A stretch of 64,000 nt of DNA from Carallia brachiata. Taxonomy: Eukaryota > Streptophyta > Magnoliopsida > Malpighiales > Rhizophoraceae. The notes beneath the pieces were generated by a model. The model had not been told where the DNA came from and did not search any database. It was given only the letters and a program-made list of their open reading frames with translations. Below, in pieces: positions 9,294 to 19,569 of the stretch. Both the position numbers and the translations under genes were made by a program. Numbering within the stretch: position 1 is the stretch's first letter; each line of letters opens with the position of its first letter. The stretch spans positions 6,699,612 to 6,763,611 of the forward strand of contig JADCRB010000028.1 in assembly GCA_021464245.1 (NCBI GenBank), read 5' to 3'.

Positions 9294-11633
9294 TCACTGT
9301 AGATCGTACAGCACGTTGGTGATTCCCTTCACTTCATCCAAATAAAGATCTTCTGCGTCCTTCAATAAGGTCTTCAACCCATGCTTGGAGTGAATGCTTG
9401 TATCCAGCTTCAGCTTTAACGTTCTTGAAGTTTGATATTTGCCACCCCAGTCCCACACATCACCAATGAGTATCTTGTATCTTTCTAACTTTTTGGAAGA
9501 CAGCCTCTTTGGTAGTTTCTTGGCATCTGGCACATGAATCTCCAAATTTGTTAGTGACAAGTGCTCCAACTCAGATAGACTTGCATTACTTTGATTGTTG
9601 AGCCGTTTGACCCCCCAATTAACGAAGCTGTCGCCCATGAGCAGTTCTTCTAACTTTGATAGTTGCGACAAGACATTTTCGGGAATGAATTTGAGTTTGG
9701 AACAATTGCTCAAATCTAGCAACTTTAATTGAGTCAATTGTGCTAGATCTCTTGGCAACTCAACAATTTCAGAGCCCCAGAGGCTAAGGATTTCTAGATT
9801 CTTCAGTTGCATAATGACAGAAATGTCGTGCAATGTACAATAGTCCAAACACAAGGTATGAAGGCTTGATAGGGAGCCCAGTGATAAAGGAAGAGATGAG
9901 AAACGCATCCTTGTGAAATCTAGCACTTGGAGCTTCGTTATCCCTTCGAAAAATGTATCGGGGATCTTCAAGGAGAGATCTTTTGCATTTAAGTGAAAGA
10001 ACTCTACTGCTGGGCATTGCGACTTCAGAGAGAGCATAGAAACATCACAGTTTTCCAGATAAATTTTTGTACAACTTGTAATATCCATTCTTTGTAATTC
10101 CTCAAACGAAGCACCAACCTTCTTGAACAGACGTTGAGTTCTAGTTGCAATTGAGGCAGCAACATCTTGAACTACATCATGGATTTTGACACGCCCATCC
10201 ATTTCGCTCTCTGACAACAAGCATGAGGCTTTTAGGTCTCCAATCAACTTATGGACTCTAATTCTAGCATCTTCCATTGTATGTATGTGTTTAAGTAGAC
10301 CCAATCCCATACTGTACGTCAACAAGTCCATGATCGAAATATTAGAATACGTAAATAGACCACAGAGCAAGAAAATTGACTGAGCTTCTTCATCAGGCAA
10401 ATGATCATAACTCAACTTAAGACCAGAGTAGACTTCCTCACCCTTGGATGTAGACAGTCGGTATAAAGCATCCTTCCATATTTCCAACTCTTTATTCTTC
10501 AAAGCACTTGCCACAGTGACAAGTAAAAGAGGGAATCCTGCACACTTCTCGGCCACTTCCATTGCTACAGATTGCAGTTCTGGAATTTTGAGGCCACCCA
10601 CCATCCTTTCAAATAGAGTCCATGACTCCTCTGTTGGTAAAACGTCAAGCATGAACCCTCTCTGCACTGCCATATCAGAGGTTAACAGATCCCGATTTCT
10701 CGAGGTTATTAATAGTTTGCATACCTTCTGATAATTTTTTCTTTGTTCAACTTCAGGCATGGAGTCAGTTCTCATGCTACTGGCCCATTGCTCATTCGCT
10801 ACCGGAATTCCCAATTTTTCCAAATCAATTTTTTCCCAAAGATTGTCCAAAATTATAAGGACTTTTTTCTCTTTCATCAACCTATGATGAAGTCGACTTG
10901 CCCTTCCATCCACAGTCTCCTCCTCGAATATCAAGCCTAGGAAGTCTGCAATACTCCCTTGGATCTCTTTGAGATCAGGTTTTTGAGATACAGTTGCCAT
11001 GGCCACAACATCGAACAAGTTCCCCTCAATCGCTTGCTTGTGGACCTCCCTTGCCAGAGTGGTCTTACCCGTTCCGCCCAAGCCGTAGACACCTATTAGG
11101 TAGATATTGGGATCTGATAGAGCATCCATAACATCTTTGAAAATGGAAGCTCTCGAAGGCAAGCCCTCAAAACCATGAGCGGATGAAGAAATTATCTGCT
11201 GAAGAGGGGCACGGTAGGATATTTGACTTGGATCAAATTTGCCTTCGTTCTCCAGAGCTTGAATAGCCAAAGCTTCCTTGGTCGCTTTCCTGCCAAGCTG
11301 ATGGCGGGTCTTAAGGTTGGGACACCCCCCAGCAAAGCAATTCTTCTTTGCCTCTTCTTCTCCGCGTTGGGTGAGCTCCCCAGCCTCTTTAATTTTATTC
11401 TCCGAATCATTCAGCCACTTTTCGACGGTAGGCTGGATCTCGTCCCCTCTTCTGTTTGCCGCATGAACAGAGTTCTGCAAACTCTCTCTGGTAGCAGCCA
11501 GCTTCTCAACCTGATTCTTGAGCTCAGCAACCTTCCTTGCGTAGCAAAAAGCATATCCGGCATGTCGTATAAGAGGGCCGACAGTGTACTCCAGAACCGT
11601 GGGAACTAAATTAAGAATGATTTCCAAAGCCAT
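9294..11633 (-). CDS. CNL-A: CC-NBS-LRR resistance protein, N-terminal 779 codons
   Basis: Intracellular immune receptor of the plant CNL class (RPS2/RPS5-like type). Residues 1-100 form the CC part with charged heptad-like stretches (VAELKNQVEKLAATRESLQN). NB-ARC follows: P-loop GVYGLGGTGKTT at 181-192, kinase-2 KKVLIILDNLWE at 256-267, RNBS-B KLLITSRNRDLL at 306-317, GLPL as CAGFPLL at 364-370, RNBS-D CGLF near 424, and an MHD-position IHD at 484-486. LRRs start near 530 (LQVLDFTRMRFSSLPLSLGS, LKNLEILSLWGSEIVELPRD). I chose the ATG at 11633 because CNL-B starts at the same MALE; the in-frame ATG 34 codons upstream is not conserved. It stops after VLYDLQ because of a 2-bp loss, although LRR coding continues downstream. 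ATP/ADP switching and cell-death signalling are the family role. Confidence 0.9.
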   Translation of the reverse strand: MALEIILNLVPTVLEYTVGPLIRHAGYAFCYARKVAELKNQVEKLAATRESLQNSVHAANRRGDEIQPTVEKWLNDSENKIKEAGELTQRGEEEAKKNCFAGGCPNLKTRHQLGRKATKEALAIQALENEGKFDPSQISYRAPLQQIISSSAHGFEGLPSRASIFKDVMDALSDPNIYLIGVYGLGGTGKTTLAREVHKQAIEGNLFDVVAMATVSQKPDLKEIQGSIADFLGLIFEEETVDGRASRLHHRLMKEKKVLIILDNLWEKIDLEKLGIPVANEQWASSMRTDSMPEVEQRKNYQKVCKLLITSRNRDLLTSDMAVQRGFMLDVLPTEESWTLFERMVGGLKIPELQSVAMEVAEKCAGFPLLLVTVASALKNKELEIWKDALYRLSTSKGEEVYSGLKLSYDHLPDEEAQSIFLLCGLFTYSNISIMDLLTYSMGLGLLKHIHTMEDARIRVHKLIGDLKASCLLSESEMDGRVKIHDVVQDVAASIATRTQRLFKKVGASFEELQRMDITSCTKIYLENCDVSMLSLKSQCPAVEFFHLNAKDLSLKIPDTFFEGITKLQVLDFTRMRFSSLPLSLGSLSSLHTLCLDYCTLHDISVIMQLKNLEILSLWGSEIVELPRDLAQLTQLKLLDLSNCSKLKFIPENVLSQLSKLEELLMGDSFVNWGVKRLNNQSNASLSELEHLSLTNLEIHVPDAKKLPKRLSSKKLERYKILIGDVWDWGGKYQTSRTLKLKLDTSIHSKHGLKTLLKDAEDLYLDEVKGITNVLYDLQ

Positions 11634-12075
11634 TTGTAAAAAATTCGAAAACGGGAAATATGTCAACAAGACGGGATATGCAATGGGAATCGTTGAACAA
11701 ATGCAGAGAAGGAGAAGGGAAGACACTGACGGCAAAGGAAAGCAGACAAGTAGGAAAGTAAGGAAATACGATTGAAAGGCGTCTTAAAGAGTAGCGAAAT
11801 GGAAGAAAGTTGATAAACAGAGAGAGGAAGAAATGAAGAAGTTAGCAACCCGTTTGTTTGGTAGTTGTAAGTGAAGTAACAGGAACGGGTTTGATGGTAA
11901 TTGGTAATTAAAGGGACAGCGAAATGAGAAAAGAGAGCAGGCAAAGCAAAGAAATAGTAGCAGCTGATGATGATGATGAGCAGTGAGAACTGGAAAGTGA
12001 AGTCCCGTGTAAATGAATCTATGAGAAAAGATTTTTGTGTGACAGGAAAGAGAGAGAGAGAGAGAGAGAGGTGGT
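11634..12075 (-). promoter_or_regulatory. 5' flank of CNL-A with GA-rich tract
   Basis: Upstream region of the CNL-A start codon. It includes a GATGATGATGATGAG tract near 11966 and a (GA)n run at about 12048-12070. No TATA box is certain. From about 11930 onward this flank is the founder-like sequence of the repeat units that occur eight more times in the window. Confidence 0.5.
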
Positions 12076-13305
12076 TGTGTTTAATGCCGTCATCATGCTA
12101 TCTGTAAATTACACAAATAAATTTTAAAAATTTATTATTTAAATGTAAATAAAAAAAGTCTTGAATGACTTTATTTGTTTTAAAGAGTGCCATCAGTAAG
12201 GTATTTTTAATAAAGTATAAAAAAAATATATATAATTAATTTAATAATATTTAATGAATTATTTATTTTATTATTTTTTAAATTTTAAAATATTTTTATA
12301 ATTTAATAATATAAATTATTTTATATTTATCTCACTCTCATAATTATGTATTTAAAAATTTTTTTATTTTTAATCTAAAATTTTAAAGAAAGATTCGGAA
12401 AAGACAATTGCTTGGTGTATCAGAAGTTACAGGAGACAAAAGAAAAGCAAAGAAATAAAGTGTGCAGCCAATGAAAAACCGTTTAGAAAATTAAATAAAT
12501 TGTATTGTATGATTGTATTTTAAATGGTATTAATATTTAATAATTTATTTATTTTTTTAATATTTATATAATAGTGCATAATACTTAATTTTATCTTCAT
12601 CCTGATTAAAGAATTCTACTAAATGCTGTTCAAAATAAATTAGTGTTAAAATGATCTAATTGCTTTTCAAAATTTTTAGGAAAATTTAAAAAGAAAGACT
12701 TGCCGCTTGACTTTGTTGTTAATGTATTTATTTTAATATATCCAACCAGTACTTGCACTCTTTTACGAGGTGTGAAAAAAAAAAAAAAAAAAAAAACAGA
12801 GACAAGATATCTCGTCTTTGATTTTTCCTTTTTTGTTGGTACATCGTCTTTGATTTTTCCAAAAGTACGAACAGATGAACATAAGTTGATTATTGAAATA
12901 AAGTCTACCCACCTGACGCAAAGAAGAAAATAAGGAGGAGCTGGGTCCACAGCATTTTGGAAGAGGGGAAGAATGTGACACAACCAACAGCTAACTAATG
13001 TCGTTTGGATTGTGGAAAGAAAATAATTTAGATATATAAAAAATAAGTAAGAAAAAATATGATAAAAGAAAATTATTTAGATAAATAAAAAATTAATAAA
13101 AAAATAATGATTAAAAAAATAATAATTTTTTAATTTTTGAATTATTTCTTATGAATTCTTCCAATCAAACACTAATAGACGAAAATCATTGACAATCAAA
13201 TCATGAGAACAAAATTTTAAAAAATGGAAAACATTGCTATCTATGACTAAAAAGCATGAGATCAAATAAGGCTTTTCGCAGTTGTAGAAAGTGATAAATA
13301 ATTCA
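11930..13305. repeat. CNL-flank repeat unit 1
   Basis: Non-coding unit recognised by two landmarks. One is a core with GAACTGGAAAGTGAAGTC, GTAAATGAATCTATGA, GATTTTTGTGTGACAGG and GCCGTCATCATGCT (11980-12100). The other is a distal block ending in GGGTCCACAGCATTTTGG (about 12943-12961). Between them lie AATCTAAAATTTTAAAGAAAG and TATTTTAATATATCCAACCA. It joins unit 2 near 13305. Confidence 0.75.
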
Positions 13306-15560
13306 ATTCCACATACTTGGATAGAGAAAAATGGGTGAGATAGAATAATTTGTCCAGCACCAGCAGAAATCTGAAGGAAGCTTGCACAGTTTAGCAGATG
13401 ACGATGAGTAATGTGAACTGGAAAGTGAAGTCTATGTAAATGAATCTATGAAAAAAGATTCTTGTGTGACAAGAAAGGGACAGAGGCTGTCAGTATTTAA
13501 AATTGATTTGGAGACTTTATTGTTTATTTAAAAAAAAATGCTTGGAAGACTTTATTGTTTTTTTTTTAAGTCTAAAATTTTAAAGAAAGGCTTCGAAAAG
13601 AATTTATTGGCTAGGCATCAAAAGGTACAAGAAACAAAAAAGAAAAAGAAAGAAAAAAAAAGCATCAAACGGATGACAAATAATTTAGAAACTTAATCAA
13701 ATTTTACTATATAATTATATTTTAAATAATATTACAATGGTTATACAGATTATTTAATAATATTTAATAATTTATTTAATTTTTTTTAAATTTAATTATT
13801 TAATAATTAATATCACTTTAATTCTATTTAAAGAATACTATCAAATATTTTTCAAAACAAATTAGCATTAGAATGACCCAATTGGGTTTTAAAATTTTTA
13901 GCAAAATTGTAAAGAAAGACTAGCTGCTTGACTTTGCTGTTGTTATCCTTAATTAATGTATTTATTTTAATATATCCAACCAATATTAGCCTTGTTCAAA
14001 AAGAAAAAAACAATATTCGCACTCTTGTACGGGGGTGGAAAAAAATGGAGACAAGAGATCTGTCTTTGATTTCCAACAGTATGAAGAGAAGAACATTGGT
14101 TCGCCGCTGAAATAAAAAGTCTATCCACTTTGCGCAGAGAAGAAAATAAGAAGCAAGTGGGTCCACAGCATTCTATAAGATTGTAACCCAACTAACAGTT
14201 GATTAATGGTGTGTTGTATGGGATAAATATTTTTGGGGTCTTAAATTTTTTAGTTTTTTTATATTTGAGTTTTAATCTTTTTTAACATTTCATTTGAGTT
14301 CTAAATTTTTTAATTTTTTACTATATCAGTCTTTTAAGTTACGAAAAGTAGTCAATCTATTAATAAGTGAGTTTAATTTAATAAAAATCATTTAAAAAGT
14401 TTAAATACATGAGTTAAATATTTTTTTCATCAACAAAATATGCATATTAAATATTTTTTTAATCAACAAATATACGAATTAAATAGACAATATGCATATT
14501 TTTTTATAAAAAAGACATTCAATTCATATATTTAATCTTTTTTAAATAATTTTTTGTAAAGTTAAAATTACTTTTTAATAAATTGATCACTTTTGTTAAA
14601 TATAGGGACTAATTTGGTAGAAAATTAAAAGATTTAAAACTCAAATGAAATGTCAAAAAGGTTTAGAATTCAAACGTAAAAAAATTTAAAGGTTTAGGAT
14701 TAAAAAAATGCTTATCCCGTATTTGTATTGTGAAACGAAACCAAAATCATTGACAATCAAATTCGGAACCAAATTATAAAAAATGCAAATCAATGGGATC
14801 TAAAATTAAAAGGCAGCCAACCTTTGATCAAAAAGGCTCTTTGCCGTTGTAGAAAGTGATAAATAATTCAAGTCCACATACTTTTGTTCGAAGGTGGCTA
14901 TGGAAATATTTCGGGCAAATTAATGTATGTGTGGTTGTCTCTTTTTTTTTTGTTTTTAATACAAGTAACAATCAACTGCTAGACTATTTGGTTTTTTTTT
15001 TTTTTGACATAGACTATTAGGTATTAGAAAGAAGTAAGAATACATGTGTATTTAATACATAATATAAAATAAAGTAATATAAAATAAATTAATTTTATAT
15101 TATATAAAATATAATAAAATAAAATTATCATATTTTATATTATTTTATATTATATTATATACCACATACACCAATACAAGACTAAAGACATCGTAAAAGT
15201 GCGAGCACCCCATCCCTCTCAATTTGCCAATTTGTCATTTGGGAAAGTAACAATATATGGTTTTCCAAAGGTCCACGGGACAACAATTTAGTGACATTGA
15301 CTCGAAAACTTTATGTGAATTATTGTCTTTTTTTTTCCTCATTTTCATTAATTTTTCACAGCAATTTGGTAACATATATTCCGACAACTATATGTGAATT
15401 ATTATAACATTTATTTCAAAAAAAATAAAAATATAAGTATGTGTGGTATATAGTATAAATAAAATAATATAAGATAAATTAATTTTATATTATATGAAAT
15501 ATAATAAAATAAAATTATTTTTTATTATTTTATTTTATATTATGTACTAAATACATCACA
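13306..15560. repeat. CNL-flank repeat unit 2, with MITE insertion and AT-rich extension
   Basis: Begins ATAAATAATTCAATTCCACA, core at 13376-13500, distal GGGTCCACAGCATTC at 14159-14174, then a 499-bp foldback element (14220-14718), and resumes with AAATCATTGACAATCAAATT. From 14870 to 15560 it includes (AT)-rich palindromic stretches (15040-15175, 15440-15555) around CAATTTGCCAATTTGTCATT. The same order without the foldback occurs at 52911-54800 upstream of CNL-B. Confidence 0.7.
14220..14718. mobile_element. 499-bp foldback MITE with ~200-bp arms
   Basis: Starts GGGATAAATATTTTT and ends with the complement of GGGATAAGCATTTTT. The arms pair over roughly 200 bp (ACATTTCATTTGAGTT occurs in both orientations, near 14285 and 14645). 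The paralogous flank near 53776-53800 lacks it. A flanking GTAT on both sides may be a short target duplication. No coding capacity. Confidence 0.7.
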
Positions 15561-17065
15561 GAGACAGGTTGAAATGGAAGGAAGTTAAAATGGACAGAAT
15601 CACAGAGGCAGGTTGAAATCTACGAGTAGGTGTAGATGGCGCAAACAGTAGCGCAGAAAACAGGGTGTGATTTATGGTAAGCGGTAAAAGGACAGCAAAA
15701 ATGAGAAAGAGAGTTGTTTATACTATGTGAAAATGTGCAATTCGATGGACAAAAATAGGTGAGTGAGAGAACAATTTGTTCAGCACCAGCGGGAATCCGA
15801 AGGAAGCTTGCACAGTTTAGCAGATGATGATGATGATGATGATGATGAGTGGGAACTGGGAAGTGAAGTCCGTGTAAATGAATCTATGATAAAAGATTTT
15901 TGTGTGACAGGAATGAGAGAGAGGCTGTTGTATTTATAATGCCGTCATCATGCTAAAAAATAAATAAATATATAAATAAAATAGATTTAAAAACTTTATT
16001 CTTTAAATTTAAATAAAAAAGACTTGTGAAGACTATTTATTTTGTAAGGGTAAGATTTCGTGGACATTCTTAATAATGTATGAGAGAAATGCACAAATAA
16101 TGAAATCATATTTAATGATTTATTTATATTTATATTTTTAAAATTTAATTTATATTTTATGATTTAATAATTTAAATTATTATATATCTACTGTATTTTT
16201 ATTATTACGATCTAATAAATTTTTTTAATTTAAAATTTTAAAGAAAGACTCGGAAAAGACTATTGCTTGGACATCATAAGCTACCAGAGAAAAAAGAAAA
16301 AAGAAAGAAATAAAGAAATGATGAAACCAATGAAAAATAATTTAAAAAATTAATCAAATTTTATTATATTATTATATTTTAAATAATATTAATATTTTAA
16401 TATTTATTATTTATTTTTAAATTGAATTATATAATAATTCATAATTCATAATATTATTTTAATCTCACTTAAAAAAATCTTATTAAATATTTTAAAAATA
16501 AATTAGCGTCAACATGACTGAAATACGTTCCAAAATTTTTAGGAAAATTTATAAAGAAAGACTTGCTAGTTGACTTTGTTGTTAATGTATTTATTTTAAT
16601 ATAACCAACCAATATTAGCAGTCTTTTGCGAGGTGTGGAAAAAAAAAAGAAAAAAATGAAGACGAGATATCTCGGCTTTGATTTTTCCAACAGTACGAAG
16701 AGATGAACATATATTGGTTATTTAAATAAGGGTTTTATTATGTGTTCATATTGTGTACTGTCATACATTTCAGTTATATGTTTAGTTATTTTATAATAAA
16801 ATATAATTTTTTTTTAACTATATACATATTTTTGATAATAAAAAAATAAATTATAAATTTTTATTATATAAAATATAATTTATTATTATAAAAATTATAA
16901 ATATTATTATATATAAAAAATATTTAAAATTACAGTGTGACCATCAATATTTTTCTTTAAAATAAAGTCTATCCACCTAACACAAAGAGAAAATAAGGAG
17001 GTGGGTCCACAACATTTTAGAAGAAAAGAAGAATGTGACCCAACTAACAGCTAACTTAATCAGCC
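15560..17065. repeat. CNL-flank repeat unit 3
   Basis: Carries a 5' extension with AAACAGGGTGTGATTTATGG that is shared with 51410-51440, then CAGCACCAGCGGGAATCCGA, the core (15785-15955, with a GATGAT tract), and the distal GTGGGTCCACAACATTTTAG at about 17001-17020. It ends in a head-to-head junction with an inverted partial unit. Confidence 0.72.
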
Positions 17066-17309
17066 ACTGGTTGGGTGGGGTTACATTCTTACGAAATGCT
17101 GTGGACCCACTTGCTTCTTATTTTTTTCTTTGCGTTAAGTGGATAGACTTTATTTCAATAGCCAACTTATATGTATATTATTTTTTAAAAAAATTTATCT
17201 TATAGATATAATAATTATCAAATGTTTAAACTAAATCCAAATTTTTAAAAATTGTTACTATCTTCATTCATAGGAAAGACTCATTATTGAAATATTATTG
17301 AGTCTAAAG
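17066..17309. repeat. Inverted partial CNL-flank unit (unit 4)
   Basis: From about 17075 to 17155 the sequence is the reverse complement of the distal block of unit 3 (GCTGTGGACCCACTTGCTTC; GTTAAGTGGATAGACTTTAT). This makes a near-perfect palindrome with arms of about 85 bp and almost no spacer. Beyond 17165 it is anonymous AT-rich DNA up to the retrotransposon target site. Confidence 0.75.
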
Positions 17310-17314
17310 CAGAC
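17310..17314. repeat. Target-site duplication, left (CAGAC)
   Basis: CAGAC directly before the 5' LTR; the same five bases follow the 3' LTR at 27638-27642. A perfect 5-bp duplication means the two LTRs belong to one insertion. Confidence 0.95.
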
Positions 17315-17349
17315 TGTAAACATTAAAATTAAAAAAAAAAAAGTCAATA

Positions 17350-17472
17350 GTCGACTTATTCCTTTCGCATGTATGCTTTCACACATAAAAGTCAACTTAT
17401 TCCTTTCGTATGTATGCTTTCACACGAAAAAGTCGACTTATTCTTTTCACATGCGTGCTTTCACACGAGAGG
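17350..17472 (+). promoter_or_regulatory. Triple ~41-bp repeat in the LTR, promoter-proximal
   Basis: Units begin GTCGACTTATTCC, GTCAACTTATTCC and GTCGACTTATTCT, and each contains GCTTTCACAC. They lie just upstream of the TATA box. The 3' LTR keeps the same three units (about 26840-26960). Their position suggests U3 enhancer repeats; the bound factor is unknown. Confidence 0.6.
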
Positions 17473-17480
17473 GGAAACCC

Positions 17481-17488
17481 TATAAATA
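17481..17488 (+). promoter_or_regulatory. LTR TATA box
   Basis: TATAAATA in the context CCCTATAAATAGGCCCC. It is conserved in the 3' LTR (about 26972). Transcription of the element should start about 30 bp downstream. Confidence 0.75.
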
Positions 17489-18147
17489 GGCCCCTGCCCC
17501 TCAGTTCAAAACAGATTCAACAAATCTGTAAACAGAAAAATACAGAGAATTTGAGAAAAAAAGAAAATTCTGAAAATCTCTCAAGAAAATTTCTCCTTTT
17601 TTTACGTGTTTTACTCTGCAGTATACTCTCCTAACTCCTTTTTGAGAGATATTTAAGGGGTAAGCCCCAAAAAAATTTGCTGTTTCTATTTGTAAAGTTA
17701 TTTTTAGGTTTATATTCTCCGATCGCTCTAGATCTGAATTTATGAGAATATAGATCTAAAAATATCAAATTACTACAAATCCGGCTGGGATTAACCCTTA
17801 TAAGGCCCTCAGCAAAATCCAGGCAGTCTATCCGAGAACAAGTCCCTTCGACCCTCGGTGAAATTAAGCCAGATCGGCTCAGATCAGCTCTCTGTGGTTC
17901 TTAACTGTAGTCTAAACGTCCAAACCAGATCCGGTTTCAGTCTACCCAGTTCAAGAAAAAGCTGTGGAATATTTCTGTCAAGATCAAGCTCGTGCAGCCC
18001 TTGACGGAGTCAAAAAGGAACACTAATCGGAGGATCTACGGAGATCGACCCCACAAATTTTCTTTTATTTTAAATTTTTATTTGTAATTTATTTTTGTAT
18101 TTTCGAGTTTAATTTTTTAGACTCGAAATTTACGCTTTACAAATTTT

Positions 18148-18165
18148 TGGCACGCTCGGTGGGAC
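18148..18165 (+). other. Likely primer-binding site
   Basis: TGGCACGCTCGGTGGGAC, six bases after the 5' LTR. It begins with the TGG expected of a site complementary to a tRNA 3' end. I did not assign the tRNA. Confidence 0.55.
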
Positions 18166-18187
18166 TCTTCACCTCCCATTCTTCTTA

Positions 18188-18357
18188 AAAAAAAAAAAAA
18201 AAAGAAAGACAGAGAAAAAAAAAAAAGAAAAAAAAAAAAAAAAAAAAAGTAAAAAAAAAAAAAAGAAAAAAAAAGAAAAAAAAAAAAAAAGAAAAAAAGT
18301 AAAAAAAAAAAAGAAAAAAAAAAGTAAAAAAAAAGTAAAAAAAAAAAAAAAAAATTT
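18188..18357 (+). repeat. A-rich leader tract of the retrotransposon
   Basis: About 170 bases of nearly pure A with scattered G and T, between the primer site and gag. Long open frames in this tract on either strand are compositional artefacts. Confidence 0.85.
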
Positions 18358-18378
18358 TACAGGTGTTCAGCACATCAA

Positions 18379-18933
18379 ATGGCACCGAAAAGTACAACTG
18401 TACCAAAAGAAGGCAACGGCTCCATTGCCTGCATCAACTACCCTACCTGGGTACGCAGGTCCAGAAACCCGGGGACGGACACAATTTCTTGCCGTCCAAA
18501 CCCGACAAAATACGAAATGGAGAGTCCACAGCTCGCACAACAGGATCTCTCCCCTGACTCTCTTGCCGCATGGAGGAGTCGATCACCCACCCCGATCGAA
18601 GTCGGGGGCAACACGACGAAGCCTGCTCAACATCCAACACATTCAGAGACCACACAGAGAATCAGAAGATTCTCCCCAGTCTTTCCCGGAGCCTCATCTG
18701 TTGCCGTCATGATGACCAACACAACCAGTACTGAAGAAAGAATTTCAGAATTGGAGAACAAAATTTTGCAGCTGATCAGAGTCGTGGAGGAAAAAGATCA
18801 ACAGATCGCCGCTCTCAAAGGAAAAGCCCCGATCCAATTGATCCCGAAATCCGCGAGGAGCAACCATATCCACCCGGTTTCACTCCAGAAGCCACACCAG
18901 CCGACGTCTTCCTGCAGAAAAGCGACCAGGTAG
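18379..18933 (+). CDS. gag: gag, N-terminal part
   Basis: Start of the TAT-element gag, about 185 codons from MAPKSTTVPKEGNG. It has no strong domain but contains a short coiled-coil-like segment (TEERISELENKILQLIRVVE, followed by EKDQQIAALKGK), as often seen ahead of the capsid region in this lineage. The frame ends in TAG at 18931, just before the capsid-like part, which continues in another frame; a single-base shift is the simplest cause. Confidence 0.65.
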   Translation: MAPKSTTVPKEGNGSIACINYPTWVRRSRNPGTDTISCRPNPTKYEMESPQLAQQDLSPDSLAAWRSRSPTPIEVGGNTTKPAQHPTHSETTQRIRRFSPVFPGASSVAVMMTNTTSTEERISELENKILQLIRVVEEKDQQIAALKGKAPIQLIPKSARSNHIHPVSLQKPHQPTSSCRKATR

Positions 18934-19095
18934 TTCTACACAGCTGCCACCCTCAAATTCTGTAGCTTCGCTATCTGTTCAACAATTGCAGGAAATGATA
19001 GCCAATACGATCCGACTGCAACAAGCTACATCCTTCCAAGGATCACAGATGTACGTCAAACCGTACACCAGACGGATCGAAAGTCTCAACATGCC

Positions 19096-19569
19096 TTGGG
19101 CTACCAGCCGCCCAAATTTCAACAATTCGACGGACGAGGCGATCCCAAACAGCACATCGCCCACTTCGTTGAAACCTGCAACAACGCAGGGACTTACGGA
19201 GATCTCTTGGTGAAGCAGTTTGTTCGTTCACTCAGGGAGACCGCTTTCACCTGGTTCATAAATCTTGAACCAGAATCGATCGACAGTTGGGAACAGCTAC
19301 AACGAGAGTTCCTCAACAGATTTTTCAGCACTCGAAGGACGGTAAGTATGATGGAGCTTACCAGCACCAAACAAAGGAAAGGAGAGCCCGTTGTCGAATA
19401 CATCAACAGATGGCGTGCCCTCAGCTTGGACTGCAAAGATCGCCTGACGGAGACTTCTGCCGTGGAGATGTGCATCCAGGGAATGCATTGGGAGCTGTTA
19501 TACATCCTGCAGGGTGTCAAACCCCGAACTTCGAAGAACTGGCGACCCGCGCACATGATATGGAGATAA
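19096..19569 (+). CDS. gag: gag, capsid-like core
   Basis: Matches the retrotransposon gag core of plant gypsy elements: FDGRGDPKQHIAHFVETCNN, FVRSLRETAFTWFINLEPES, then WEQLQREFLNRFF and VVEYINRWRALSLDCKDR. This part forms the particle shell. The real frame probably begins further upstream, since related sequence precedes 19096 in a shifted frame. The frame leaves gag homology after GVKPRTSKNW, where the next frame continues with NFEELATRAHDME. Confidence 0.8.
   Translation: MGYQPPKFQQFDGRGDPKQHIAHFVETCNNAGTYGDLLVKQFVRSLRETAFTWFINLEPESIDSWEQLQREFLNRFFSTRRTVSMMELTSTKQRKGEPVVEYINRWRALSLDCKDRLTETSAVEMCIQGMHWELLYILQGVKPRTSKNWRPAHMIWR

Larger units (their letters stand above)
17315..18141 (+). 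repeat. 5' LTR
   Basis: Begins TGTAAACATTAAAATT and ends GCTTTACA. It contains three imperfect ~41-bp direct repeats around GTCGACTTATTCCTTTC (17350-17472), which look like an upstream promoter array, and a TATA box (17481-17488). The matching 3' LTR starts at 26803. Confidence 0.95.

Noticed and set aside
11223..11609. Plus-strand open frames opposite the CNL-A CC domain and NB-ARC
   Set aside because: Antisense shadows of a strongly coding frame, with no motifs or splice partners.
11631..11735. N-terminal extension of CNL-A from an ATG at 11735
   Set aside because: The 34 extra residues are not conserved in CNL-B, which starts at the same MALE residue as the 11633 start.
17350..17472. CRISPR-like array of ~41-bp repeats
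   Set aside because: Only three contiguous units without spacers, inside an LTR next to a TATA box in plant DNA.
18185..18406. Minus-strand open frame of almost only Phe/Leu
   Set aside because: It is the complement of the A-rich retrotransposon leader; the composition alone explains it.
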